Positions 10,878 to 22,030 of a stretch of DNA of 64,000 nt are shown here, piece after piece. Location: the NCBI GenBank assembly GCA_026686845.1, contig JAIVEN010000028.1:1131001-1195000 (forward strand), read 5' to 3'. Numbering within the stretch: the stretch's first letter is position 1; every line of letters begins with the position of its first letter. A program made the position numbers and the translations under genes. The notes under the pieces are model-generated. The model did no database searches. It worked only from the letters and a program-made list of their open reading frames with translations, and was not told the DNA's origin. The DNA is from Adenanthera pavonina. Lineage: Eukaryota; Streptophyta; Magnoliopsida; Fabales; Fabaceae.

Positions 10878-13800
10878 TAAGGTAAGTGGGTGCTGAGATA
10901 TGCCAAACATAGCATACATTATTTTTTAATTCCGACACTCTAAATTAAAAAATATTTTCAGTCCATCTTCACCCTCCACTTTATTGTTCTTGGTCCCAAA
11001 CTCTTCGACGGTCATATCTCCATCTTCCAACATACTTATTGTCATTGCACAATGGCCTTTTTGTGCTTTAGATTTATATGACACAATTAATGATAATAAT
11101 TTTAATTTCCACATAATATATATATCCAGCTATATATATCTTTGTGGAAATGAGTTTTCTCACTTTGAATCCAAACAGACATGCCTGTTCACACTGGATT
11201 TTGGTAATGCTCATTGTTGCGCCAAGATCGACCAACCATGGAAGATATTATTGAAAATTGTGCAAGGCATGCAGTGGGCATGTCACAAACATATTATAAT
11301 TAGAGCCTAAAAGGCACCTTGCTAATAATTGAGCTACAATTGCTACCTAAAAATTGCATTATAATTTTATATTTGAAGTGAGATACGAATTGATCATCTG
11401 TCTCGCCCCGCATCCAGATGTTCGTAACTATATGTACATATATATAAATATATATATATGATGCCACTTAGTGTATATTTTATTTTATACAGATATTAAG
11501 CCTCAGCTTTTCAATATTTGAAAAACTGTAAATAATCTTTTCAGCTTGACTTAATTATGAAATATATACACTCGATAACATTATAAATTAAAAAATATTT
11601 TTCTTTTTTATAGCCTCCATGATTTATGTCCTCCTTTTTTTTGGGGGGGACAATCATAGATTTTGTCATTTATTTATTACATGCTGACACAATTTTTTTT
11701 AAGCTAAAAGAATAAATTAGACATTTTTTTTCATGTATTACATGCAATTGAACTTGAAGATGAAATCGTGCAAAAGATTCTAAACTTAGTTTTTATGAGG
11801 GCACCAAGGTGATATTTGTAAATGACTCGAAAATGAAGGAGGACTATATTCTGTTTTTTTTTTTCTATATATATATATATATGTATATATATAAAAGAAA
11901 AGAAAGGCTAAAATTTAACTTATAAGAGGCATAATTTTAAGGTAGGTATAATTCTTTTTTTATTTTTTATATCAAAGCACCCAGTTTCTAGAACTTATAT
12001 ATATATATATATATATATTAACAATTGACAAATAGCTCTTTCTTATTAACTATTAAGTGATGAAGCAACAGAAAACAAAAAATGAAATGACCATCAATAA
12101 TTTGTCTATTCTGAAACTGTCCTTGTCAAAACTATAAGTGTAGATTATTCTGGACAAAGTTATTATGATTTTTGATAACTTTATTAGAGTAAGCCAATAA
12201 TATTACTTGGTTCAATTGATCATCAGTGGGCAGAAGACCACTTGCAAAATAAAATATCATATAAAATGAATTATTATAACTTTTATTCCTGTCATGAATG
12301 TCACCACACAAATGTTGCAGATCCTCACGTCTCCATGCACAGAGTATCAAGTAGTGCGTTGTCCTTTAGGTATCTTATTTAGGTATCTTTTTAATTTAGT
12401 GCACAAGCAATGTCATACATCATGGATCGTGCTATATATCTTTCTCTTTTATGTGTGCGTGTGTACACTTATATAATTATATATATATATATTCTAATAC
12501 TAAAAGCTAATTTTCAGAGCTGGGAAATAGAAAATTACTGATACAAAAAACACGCACGAATCCTTAGCTTTAAGCAGTTCAACCACTACTTTGTATGTAT
12601 ATGGAATTTCTTTTAATTTGGTTATTTGTGTTGTGTGATAGTGTTAACGAGTGTATGTCAATTAGTATATGTCCTAGAGGCTAATCATTTATAATACTCT
12701 ATATTATTTCTACATAATTTAATTCAATGTAAGGACAGGTCCAAAATAAATAAAAAAATTCGGGTTTGGGTCCAAAATTGTTTTTATAAAAATTAGCATG
12801 TATATATATTGTTTTATTTTATTTTTTTAATTTTAATATTTACTATTAATTAAAATGATATAAAAAATTTGAAAAAAAAAGTTAAAACATATAGCCATAA
12901 TATCAACTTTACAAAAAAAATTGCGGAAAAAAATTTACATATTCACATAAAATGTCCATGTTTTCAATGATTTACCGGAATGAAGATGATATAATTTGAA
13001 TAAGAAATCAATTATTTATAAATTAATAAATTAATAGACACATATATAAAATATAAATTATAACATTAACTACTTATTAAGTAAAAAAATTATTTATATT
13101 TATGCAATCATAACTTTACAATAACTAGACTATAGGGCTGATGCTTTCACGAAATCTAATGAGAACAGTATTATTCATGGTTATTGAGAAAAAGGACCAT
13201 ATGTAGTCGTCCAATGGATTTTAAGAGAACTGAAAATTGATTATTATTGTTCGTCTAGAGAACTTAAAATTGATTACTATTGTTCGTCTTTCTCGCGTAA
13301 TGTATCGAATGTTTTTTCAAACAGAACTCGTACAACTGTAGTAAATCAAGAGGGTTTGAAATGTTATCACTATGATCCACATTTTCTATTCAAAATATAA
13401 GTCTAATTTAACTAATTATATAAGAATTAATAAAGATAATTTTACTTATTAAATTTGTTAAAAAATTATTTTTTAATATTATCCTTATTTAATGCGTTGC
13501 ACCTAAAGCATGTATAATTTTCATATCATTTACTACATCTTTCATATTTAATTATAGATAAGAATAAAATAAAAAAAAATCAATGCCCTAGAAATTATCA
13601 AATAGGATTTATATTTTGAAAAAAAAAACTTCTGCAACAGGACTTATATTTTGAATTAGAGGAAAAATGATTTTCCTAAAATGAGTGTGAGATGTAAATT
13701 ATGGGAATGGCTAGTTAATTGACACTAAATCTAAGATAAATGATATCCAGGGATGAAGATAACTTTGGGAACGCATATTCAAGAACATTTCTAAGGAAAA

Positions 13801-14022
13801 CATTTCCCAGAATATTTTCAGAAACACTTTCTTATGGAATGTTTACAGAAAAGAACATTCTGGAAAGTTATAAACATGTTTGCACGTTCCTTTTATTTAA
13901 ACATTCCTTATTTGATTTTTTTTCCTTCACTTCCTAAAGGTCAAATCAAACCCACCCAATCCCTTGCCCCAAAGTTGAAAATCATCTTCCCTTTCTATCG
14001 AAGCCTCTCTGCTCTCTCTCTC
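10878..14022. other. AT-rich DNA without a recognisable gene
   Basis: TA microsatellites lie near 11865-11896, 11997-12018 and 12476-12491. The open frames are short and unlike any family I know. The last 90 bases (about 13930-14022) turn CT-rich and look like the left half of a 5' leader whose right half resumes at 16465. Confidence 0.4.
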
Positions 14023-16464
14023 TCTAACATCCCTCATTATATTATCACTAACTTGGTCCCAAACTAACTGAGTGTCCTTGGCATTGTGTGCAGCACTGAA
14101 GAAAATAGGACGGAGGAAAGGTTCAAGTGGAGAATAATTGAACTCCACGCCGCGGCCAGAGGTAGGGCCACCATGGCAAGAGCAAATTCCAATGGCATTT
14201 TCTGGCTAAATATGGCGGCGTCGAGGCGGGCTTTTATGGGGCCGGGGCTAGAGTCGAGATTTTTGTTTAAAATAGAATCATTTCGGACTATTGAAAAAGA
14301 AAGAAACGAAGGAGAACCAAGGGAGCTGTGCTAGGGTTCGAGTTTTTTGGCCATTGGGAGTGTTTTCCAGCATTCAAGAGCTTGGATCTTCATTGGTAAG
14401 TGATCTCTACTCCTCCCTCTCCATTTTCTTTTGTTTTGAGTTGGATTTTCTCGGTTATACATTGGGATCTTTGGTTTTGGCCGAATCTCACCGATTAAAA
14501 TGGATGAAATAGGGTTAATGGAGTGAGATTTAGTGTGTATGTTGCTTGAGTGTGAGTTTTGAAAGGATTATGCATGATTTAAGTTTAACCCTAGGTTATA
14601 TTCGGTTGAGACTTTTAGGAATTCGAAGTGTATGTGTTTGATTGGTCTCTAGGGGCTTAATAATGTATGAAAGTGGTGTTGGAACCTTGGGTTAAGCCTA
14701 TATGGTTGAATTATGGAATTTGGATAATTGGATTGTGTGTTAATTGAGGTATTATGATATTGTGAATGTTGTTGGCTAATTGGAGAAGACAAGTCATGGA
14801 ATTGGCATTCAAGAAAGCTTATGGAAGCGCGTGTGTGTGGTATTGATAACTTGAGGTAACCGGGTATTTGTATTATATATATATGTTATATGTTGATATA
14901 TGTATGTGTATATATGCATGTTTTCGTTCATACCATGATATGGATATGTGTGTATATGGTTTGTTTTTATATTGTGATATGCACACGACTAGACACATAG
15001 GGTATGATGATTATTATGATTATGATGATGATGTGATATGACATGACACGATGCATACATGACATTGTGATACATGATAATGATATGACATGAGCATCAC
15101 CATATGACATTATGAGATTGTGATATATGGCGGATTGGGTAGTGATAATGATATGATATGATATATGATTAGGGAAGATAAAGATGGAATCCTTGCGGCT
15201 AAATCGCCTCCTATGGTCAGGAGGGAAAGGCGCGTAGTGGACTGCACCTTCCCTAAATCGCTGCCAATTCGTGGTGGGAAAAGGGAAGGAGAGCCACAAT
15301 CCGAGCACTAATGTAACCTTTGGCCGAGTTGCATTAGTGTAAGGTGAGCTTGTTATGGATGTGATATTGTGTTATAAAGGAATCACCTATACGAAATGTC
15401 CTATTATGACAACAGCTTATGGTTCTAGCTGTGTGCAAGGGAAATATGCATTCATTTCACATTGCATTCATGAGATTTATTGTATGAATTGTATATATGT
15501 ATATATGTGTGTGGTTGTCCCCGGTTATTGAGACATTGTCTCACACCCCTTTCCTATGAATTAACCATCTCAGGTGAAGGTTCTCGCACTAGTCCTAAGA
15601 AGACAATGGAGTAACATCAGACGTGGGAATAATAGGTCTATGTAGTGTATATTTATGTTGGATATATATTGTGTGCCAAGTAAGATAGTGTGATTGTAAT
15701 GGATATAAGGATTCTTATGATTGTAATGATATAGTTGTTGTTGGTATGTTATGGATGTGATATTGTGTTGTATGTACTGTGTATTAAGGAGTTAGAATGT
15801 TAGTGTTGGTGAGCCCAAAGGTGGTATTGGGCTTTGTCGATGTGTTTTAGGGCCTGTAACCCATTTTGTCAATTGGGGTTCAAAGGGGTCAAATCTCAAA
15901 GGAGTGGTTCCTTTGAGATGAAACATCTTTAGACAAGTTGATTTAGTGAATTTAGACCAGTGTGAATGGTCAATTTGCCTTTGGTGGTAAATGGGAGTTA
16001 TAAGTGGCGAGTTTTGGTCAAAAAGTAGCCAAAATAGTGTCAGGTGTCCAAAATTTTCATACGGAGATGGATTGAGATGAAATGGTGTCCATGGATAGAT
16101 TAGAACAAGATTGATTTGTAGGAGTTAGAATCAAGTCAATTGGAGGTTCGAGTATAAAGTTATGTTCATCAGAAATTCGCCTTAGAAGTTGGATTTTGCT
16201 GATGTGGTATCAGCACAGGGGCACCGAGGATCCAAGAAGTTAGGCTGCGATGCCAGTGAAGTTAGTAGCCATTCAGAAACAAAGATGGTCCAAAGCCACG
16301 ATAGTACCATAGCGGCCGCGGCCCCAGCCCAATTTCTGGTGTTGTTCAGTTTTTCTTCCACTGCTCTATTGTTTGAAAGGTGTATTTTAGATATTTGGGT
16401 TGTGTTTGATTGGTTTTCGAACTTTTTGGTCAAGTTAGGAGATGTTTAGGAGTAAGGTGTTACA
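14023..16464 (+). mobile_element. Solo LTR, Ty3/gypsy Tekay/Del-like (copy B)
   Basis: This copy begins TCTAACATCCCTCAT at 14023 (two changes from the TGTAACACCCCTCAT end of copy A) and ends GGTGTTACA at 16464. The flanks are CTCTC on both sides (14018-14022 and 16465-16469). That is a perfect 5-bp duplication, although it lies in a CT repeat, which weakens it. Shared blocks with the complement of copy A include GGAGGAAAGGTTCAAGTGGAG, CAAGAGC, AGAATCATTTCGGAC, TTGGTAAGTGAT near 14395, and the closing region near 16000-16464. There is no coding region. It was inserted into a pyrimidine-rich leader-like sequence. Confidence 0.75.
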
Positions 16465-16740
16465 CTCTCTCTAACCCATTGCTACGCGCCATAGTCAAGC
16501 CCATCCACCACCACCTCTCAGCCTTGTCTCTATCAATATTCGAGCCCATCCATATTACTATCCCTTTCAGATTTTGGCCACTCCCTTTCTTTCCCTCTTC
16601 TTTTCACTGTGCAAGTTCACCAACGGAGCACTTGATTTACTTCAGTTGTTGGCCTTCGATGAAACCCCACCTATTGCCAAAACCCCATCTGAGTTTGTTT
16701 CCATTTTCATTGTGAGACCCATAATTCCTCGGTAAGCTAG
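16465..16740 (+). other. Possible 5' leader exon with splice donor
   Basis: A C- and T-rich stretch ends in a good donor (CCTCG|GTAAGC) near 16733 and is followed by a T-run, as plant first exons and introns are. Before the solo LTR arrived it would have been continuous with 13930-14022. No protein family is visible in any frame, so it may be untranslated. Whether it belonged to one of the gene fragments downstream (20490-22030) is unknown. Confidence 0.35.
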
Positions 16741-17054
16741 GTTTTTTTTTTTTTAATTTTTCACTACTCTTTAATATGGCAGAGCAGAAACCTTGTACTT
16801 GACTTTGGATATAGTTCTGTGGTGAGCTATTAATGGTTAATATGTATATTGTGGATTTTAATGTTGGTGCCAGGAGGAAGATGATTGAAGAAAGGATATA
16901 TATATCGAACCACTGATAGGAAGATAGAGGAAAGTAGAGGAGAAAAGTACAAAATTATTCGGTTGTTCCATTAGCTTTTGCGGTAATTGTTACTTCATTT
17001 CCCCTTGGCTTCTAAAGCCAATATCGAAGGCCCATAATTCACTACAAAAAAATA

Positions 17055-17690
17055 GACCTTCAGTGATGACTTTTGACGGCGACAAAAAAAAGTCACCGCT
17101 GAAAGTACACTTTCAGATGTGACTAAAAAAAGTCGCCCCTTAAAGTCAGAATTTCAGCGGCGATTGAACAAGTCGTCGCTGAAAGTTCGTCTTCCAGCAG
17201 CGACTAAAAAAAGTTATCGCTGAAAGTCAGTCTTTCAGTGGCGATTGAACAAGTTGTCATTGAAAGTTCGTCTTTCAACGACGACTGAAAAAAGTCACCG
17301 CTGAAAGTCAGTCTTTCAGCGGCAATTGAACAAGTCGCCGCTGAAAGTCAGTCTTTCAGCGGCGATTGAACAAGTCATCGCTGAAAGTTCGTCTTTCAAC
17401 GGCAACTAAAAAAAGTCACCATTGAAAGTCCATCTTTCGGCGATGGCTAAAAAAAGTCACCGCTGAAAGTCCATCTTTCGGCGACGGCTAAAAAAGGGGT
17501 CGCTAAAAATAGCCTTCAGCGATGACTTTCATTATCACCACCAAAAGCCAGACTTTCAGCGATGATTTTTTCTTAGCGCCGCCAAAAGTTATACTTTCAA
17601 CAACGATTGTTTTTTGTCGCCACCAAAAGTAAGTCGCCACCGAAAGTCTTACTTTCAGTGGCGACATTAGTAAGTCGCCGCCAAAGTTAA
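17055..17690. repeat. Subterminal repeat array of the CACTA element
   Basis: Alternating blocks of CTTTCAGCGGCGA(C/T)T and AAGTCGCCGCTGAAAG, separated by short A-rich or GAACAAG spacers, recur at roughly 30-bp half-unit and 60-bp unit spacing. Adjacent blocks are inverted copies, so the array can form many small hairpins. Confidence 0.85.
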
Positions 17691-18867
17691 TTTTGTGAAT
17701 TTTTGCTATTTTCATTTTAAAAATTAATAAATAACATATTAAAATAATAATTGTGTTTTATTTATTCATTTTTATTATAAGTAATTAGATATTTAATATA
17801 TATTTTATATTATAAATATTATCTAGTATCTTTATTTAAAGATAAAGTATTTTACTATTTTTTCATGTAAAATATTCTGGACATTTTGAAAGTACTTTAT
17901 CTCTATCGAAGATTAAAGATTTGAAATGTTGAATATTGAATTCAATCTATATTTATTTTTACTTTTCCTTATCCTAATTAATGAAATATGTTATTCTTAT
18001 TTGGATAATTTTTTTTAATTCATAAAGGGATTGATAACTCAAAAAAAAAAAATTAGGAAGACAAACTAATCCCTAATTATTTAATGTGATCAACCCTATA
18101 TTTGGAGAAATTCTTATTAGGTTAATTTAATTTCTAATATTTTTAACATATAAATTAATATTAATGTTATTTATTACCAATAATAATTTTGATGAAGTAA
18201 TAATGTACTAAGGCAATTATCAATAGTTAGTCCAAGAGAATAATCTGTCATACTATGATTGAAACTCTCAGCCCAAACTCCTATAGGTGTTGGTAGTGTG
18301 GATATTTTCTCATAATGTAAAAGTCTAATAAAGTAATATCACATAGAGAAAGAAGGATTATGTGTTGTTAATATATTTTCCTAAAAAATAAGTAACAACA
18401 ATATTTAAAAAATAAATATTGGTTAATTCTCTCTTTCTCATCCTCTCACTCTTTTTAATTATTTTTTATTATCGGAATTATAATATATTGAATTTATTGC
18501 ATTTTTTTTAAATCATATGACAATCAAAATTATAATATTTATTTTAATATTTTTTTAACAATTTTCTATTACATTATATTATATATATATATATATTAAG
18601 CATATATATATAATATAACTTATCAAATAATATAATATATGATATATATGATATATTATATGATATGACATAACATAAAATAAAAAAATATAAATATTCA
18701 TATAAATATAAATATATATGTATATAAATAAAATATTTAACGATATTAATAATTGAAAATAAAATATATGTGTATTTTTTAATAATAATATTGATTTATA
18801 AATATATATGTGTGTATTAGTGTATAGATAAACAATATATATTTAATATCTCATATAAAGACTGTAG

Positions 18868-18950
18868 GTGCATTTCAGTTCAACTGGCAAGAGAGTAAAC
18901 ACAAAGGCATTACAAGAAACAGGTCATGGGTTCGAACCAAGGTGAACGCA
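18868..18950 (+). repeat. tRNA-derived SINE-like fragment
   Basis: Within the CACTA element, TTCAGTTCAACTGGCAAGAG (18874-18893) resembles a polymerase III A box with its flanks. GGGTTCGAACC (18928-18938) matches a B box. The preceding GGTCATGGGTTCGAA wording is common in plant tRNA-derived SINEs. Spacing of about 45-55 bp is in the usual range. It does not fold into a full tRNA that I can see. Confidence 0.45.
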
Positions 18951-18967
18951 TATTTGAAACAAATATA

Positions 18968-19130
18968 TGACGTGGCGGTGGTGATGTGAGTGGTGACGTG
19001 GCGGCCGTCCAGCGGTGGTCATGTAGCAGTAGGCCGGCGGCGGTGGTCCGATGGTAGTGGTGGCGTGGCAGCCGTCCAACGGTGGTGACGTGGCGGTCGG
19101 CCGGTGGCTGACATGGTGATGGCATGGCCA
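18968..19130. repeat. GC-rich GTGGCGG/CCGTCCA minisatellite
   Basis: Imperfect units of GTGACGTGGCGGCCGTCCAGC and GGTGGTC type, sharply GC-rich against the AT-rich flanks. Short open frames across it are by-products of the repeat. Confidence 0.55.
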
Positions 19131-19431
19131 AACGACTTTCAGCAGCAACTAAATGTTGTCGCCAAATGATATATTTTCAGCGGCGACTAAATGTTGTCGC
19201 CAAATGAGAAATATTTAGCGGCAACAATTTATATTTTCAGCGACAACTTTTTTCGCCACTAAATGTCAACTTTTGGCGATGACATTTTTATCGTCGCCAA
19301 ACTTTCGGTAATGAGATTTGTGGCGGCAACATGGTGGCAACAAAAATGTCACCGCTAAAAACTTTTGGCAGCGACATTCCTTCTTTCAGTTGTGACTTTT
19401 GTCCCCGCCGAAAGTTAAATTTTTTATAGTG

Positions 19432-20489
19432 ATTGTACGGAACCAAATAGTGTTATATCGAGTCTTGTCTTTTTTGTTCTTTACAGTTATTTTAATTTAA
19501 CATTTAGTATAAGCTTGAATAATATTAGAGTGTGAACCCACCTTTTATCGGATAAGAATACAGTGATCAATGACAAGGGATTTTTTTTTCGGTTTTCGGT
19601 GAGGTAAGCTTCCTACTACCACAGAATTAAATCACCACTTTATGGCATGTGTATGTTAGGTTGGAGTATTCATGTATGTATTTAGTGAATAGTAAGCATG
19701 ATTTTGTTGTGGAAGGGACAAAAGGAAGTAGGAGGTGTCACGACTCCTAATTATTTGGGGAGACCAAAGCGATAAAAAAACTATAATGGAGGCAGACATT
19801 TTATTTGTTGATTTTGCAACTTTGACTGCTACTATATATTAAAGAACCTTATCAATTTTTGCCTTTATGGCTTATGCTTCTAATCCTAGTTATAGTTCAG
19901 GGGCTTCAGTTCTCACGTTTATACAACTTGTTTTCAACACATGAAGTATGAACTAGCTTCTTTCTTTTTTTTCACTTAGTTTATTTGTATTTGTTTTCAT
20001 CTTTGGTTTTGCTTTTCGCTAGAAAATGATTTGGTTTTGCTATTGTGGGCCACAATTTCATTGCTTCTCCGAATAGTTGAGTTTTTCACTCCATTTCCAA
20101 TATGTGAAAAACACATTTTAGTACTCTCAATTAAAAATATTTCCCAATTAAGACCCATTTTGAAAATTTCCACTTAGACAAACTGAATTCCCAACTAATA
20201 CTGTTTATTTGTAAATATTTTTATATATAGGTCCAAAATTGTCTTTCTCCCTTTCCAATATATTTAGTATACTTTATGGACTTTGTTAGTTGTCTTCAAG
20301 AAACATCATTTGTGTAATCAATTTGACATTGCCTGAAAGAGAAAAGCTTTTTTTATTTTTTTCTAAATATGGAAAAACTATGCTAAGTTCCTCTTTTTTT
20401 TGTTTTTCATGTATCTTCCATGTATATAATCAAATTCCATTGCGCTAGAAAAAGTAATGTGGTAGAGCTCATTTCGAGTTTGTTTATGA
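19432..20489. other. No gene seen
   Basis: T-rich DNA resembling intron sequence on the plus strand. No recognised exon or element end. Confidence 0.35.
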
Positions 20490-20519
20490 TAGATCCCATT
20501 GCTCTTCCACTAATAAGTA

Positions 20520-20815
20520 AACCGGCGTTGGTGCAGCTAAACATGAAAAGATGGTTGAGGCATACTCTTTGATGAACCAAAAATTGCAAAACTCCTTTAA
20601 AGAAAAGACAATCTTAGAGAAAACTATTCAGGAACCGAAGGTGTTCAATGGACCTTTCAATTTCATCTTTCTTCCTACTCACCTTTCCTTCTATCTTTAA
20701 ATTTGCCTAGATATATATTCTGCAGGCTGACCTCAGAAGGCATGAATTGTAGGAATATAATTTAGCACAAAAAGAGCTTTCTAACCTCAGAAGGCATGAA
20801 TAGAAAATTTAGCAA
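20520..20815 (+). pseudogene. Exon fragments of an unidentified coiled-coil protein
   Basis: Two exon-like pieces lie on the plus strand. The first follows an acceptor (TTGGTGCAG) near 20538 and encodes KHEKMVEAYSLMNQKLQ followed by a charged heptad-like stretch to about 20628, ending in a possible donor (AAG|GTGTTC). The second follows CTGCAG at about 20726 and encodes ADLRRHEL, a stop, then a residue run EYNLAQKELSNLRRHE and another stop. The heptad pattern and charge suggest a coiled coil. I do not recognise the parent gene. In-frame stops show it is not functional. Confidence 0.45.
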
Positions 20816-20852
20816 TCAAAGTTCACATTTGCTTCGTAATTCTCCTTCCTAG

Positions 20853-21426
20853 CTAATGCTAGGATGTTGGTTTGACAAGCAAGAAATGAAGTAGCTGAGT
20901 TTCACTTCACATATGGATATAACATGCCTGTCGATGTATTGGCCAAATGGTAAATTGTTTAATTTTAGACAAGATAATCAGTAACTACAACTTTGCGGTT
21001 ATTAACTAATTTATTTAATTTCTTAATTCATATGGTCTTTTTTTGTGGTGACAAATATTTCATGCATCCTGATTTTGTGATATTCTCTTACTATTCAGTA
21101 AGACAATACATGGTTCCACAATATGGTCTAAAGTTACATGGTTTAATGTTATGGTCACTTCCCTTATTTGTAATTCCTTTTTTTACACATTATAATGGTA
21201 TGCTCATAGATCTTAAGCATGCAAGTATATTCCATCTGCTGCATCTGATTGTGATTAAATATTTTTTAATGGATAATTTATTTGAATTTTAACATTGAAA
21301 TTAGGTTCTCACACATTGCCAGCACATCTTTTGTATCTGACAATTGTTGGAAACCTTTATTGCTCAGAATTGCTGATAAGTCACAGATCTATACTCACCA
21401 TGCTTACATGAGACCGCTTGGAGTAG
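20853..21426 (+). pseudogene. PAA: 20S proteasome alpha-6 (PAA) exon fragments, decayed
   Basis: Two exons of the proteasome alpha-6 subunit are present with the intron between them. The first (20853-20949) encodes a stop-interrupted stretch: ANARMLV, a TGA at 20873-20875 where the family has Gln, then QARNEVAEFHFTYGYNMPV and DVLAK. It ends at a donor (ATG|GTAAAT). The second (21368-21426) encodes IADKSQIYTHHAYMRPLGV and ends at a GT donor. The base at the acceptor (AG|AATT) turns the split Trp codon into a stop. Normal alpha-6 is about 246 residues, and only about 50 are left here. The remaining exons are absent on either side. It is a captured or duplicated fragment, not a proteasome gene. 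The retained intron argues against a retroposed mRNA copy. Confidence 0.8.
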
Positions 21427-21935
21427 GTGTGTATCTTACTTTCTCTTTTTACAATATTGCAATATTAGTTAATGCTAAGATACTGAAAATTTTAGTAAAT
21501 ATATACTTGACATTTAAAGATGCCTAACTAGCTGAAGTTGTGTTTTGATATTACTTCAATGGTGTTGGTGAAAAAAAAAAATACTTCAGTGGCTACATTT
21601 ATTGAAAACTTCACACATGGGCAGATTAATGAGACCATTGTTGTATGATAGACAAGTGCATTGAAGTCTTGTTACGGTTCAGAATTGGCGCCTTGTATTT
21701 AATTTTCAATAATTGCTAAATATTTCTATAGTAATATATTATACGTTGTTTTTTTTTTTAACTTATTGGCTGAATATATGGTCGTTGAATTTCTTAATTT
21801 GGTAGAAAATCTTGTGGAATCTGTTTTTGGATTACTGCCTCTCTCTCTACTTCAATTGTGATTCTCTCCCAAAATTATGCCTCTTCTTCATGATGTTTGG
21901 ATTAACTCAAAAATATTCTTCAAGAAATAAATTGA

Positions 21936-22030
21936 GTCAAGATATTCTTCCCATCTTCTATGGTGTAAATACATCTAATGTAGGACACCAAAGAGGAAGT
22001 TTTGCTGAAGCTTTCACTAAGGGTTGGTAA
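21936..22030 (+). pseudogene. TIR-domain fragment of a TIR-NBS-LRR resistance gene
   Basis: The frame here reads SQDILPIFYGVNTSNVGHQ and then RGSFAEAFTKGW before a stop. This matches the conserved end of plant TIR domains (LPIFYDVDPSDVR..GSFAEAF). No preceding TIR motifs, NB-ARC P-loop or LRRs are found nearby. The piece is on the same strand as the proteasome and coiled-coil fragments beside it. Confidence 0.65.

Larger units (their letters stand above)
17040..19431. mobile_element. Non-autonomous CACTA (En/Spm) transposon
   Basis: The left end reads CACTACAAAAAAATAG from 17040. The complement of the right end reads CACTATAAAAAATTT, ending at 19431. Both flanks are ATT (17037-17039 and 19432-19434), the 3-bp target duplication expected for CACTA elements. 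Subterminal repeats with CAGCGGCGACT and its inverse AAAGTCGCCGCTGAAAG fill 17055-17690 and recur at 19130-19420, which is typical of transposase-binding regions. The interior is AT-rich and has no transposase, so it would depend on a partner element. Confidence 0.88.

Noticed and set aside
14086..14334. 82-codon open frame
   Set aside because: It lies inside solo LTR copy B, and the homologous part of copy A does not keep the frame.
17055..17690. CRISPR-like regularly spaced repeats
   Set aside because: Adjacent repeats are inverted, spacers are not unique, and exact CACTA ends with an ATT duplication flank the array in plant DNA.
18868..18950. tRNA gene
   Set aside because: A- and B-box-like motifs are present, but I could not form acceptor and anticodon stems. 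It is better read as a SINE-like fragment.
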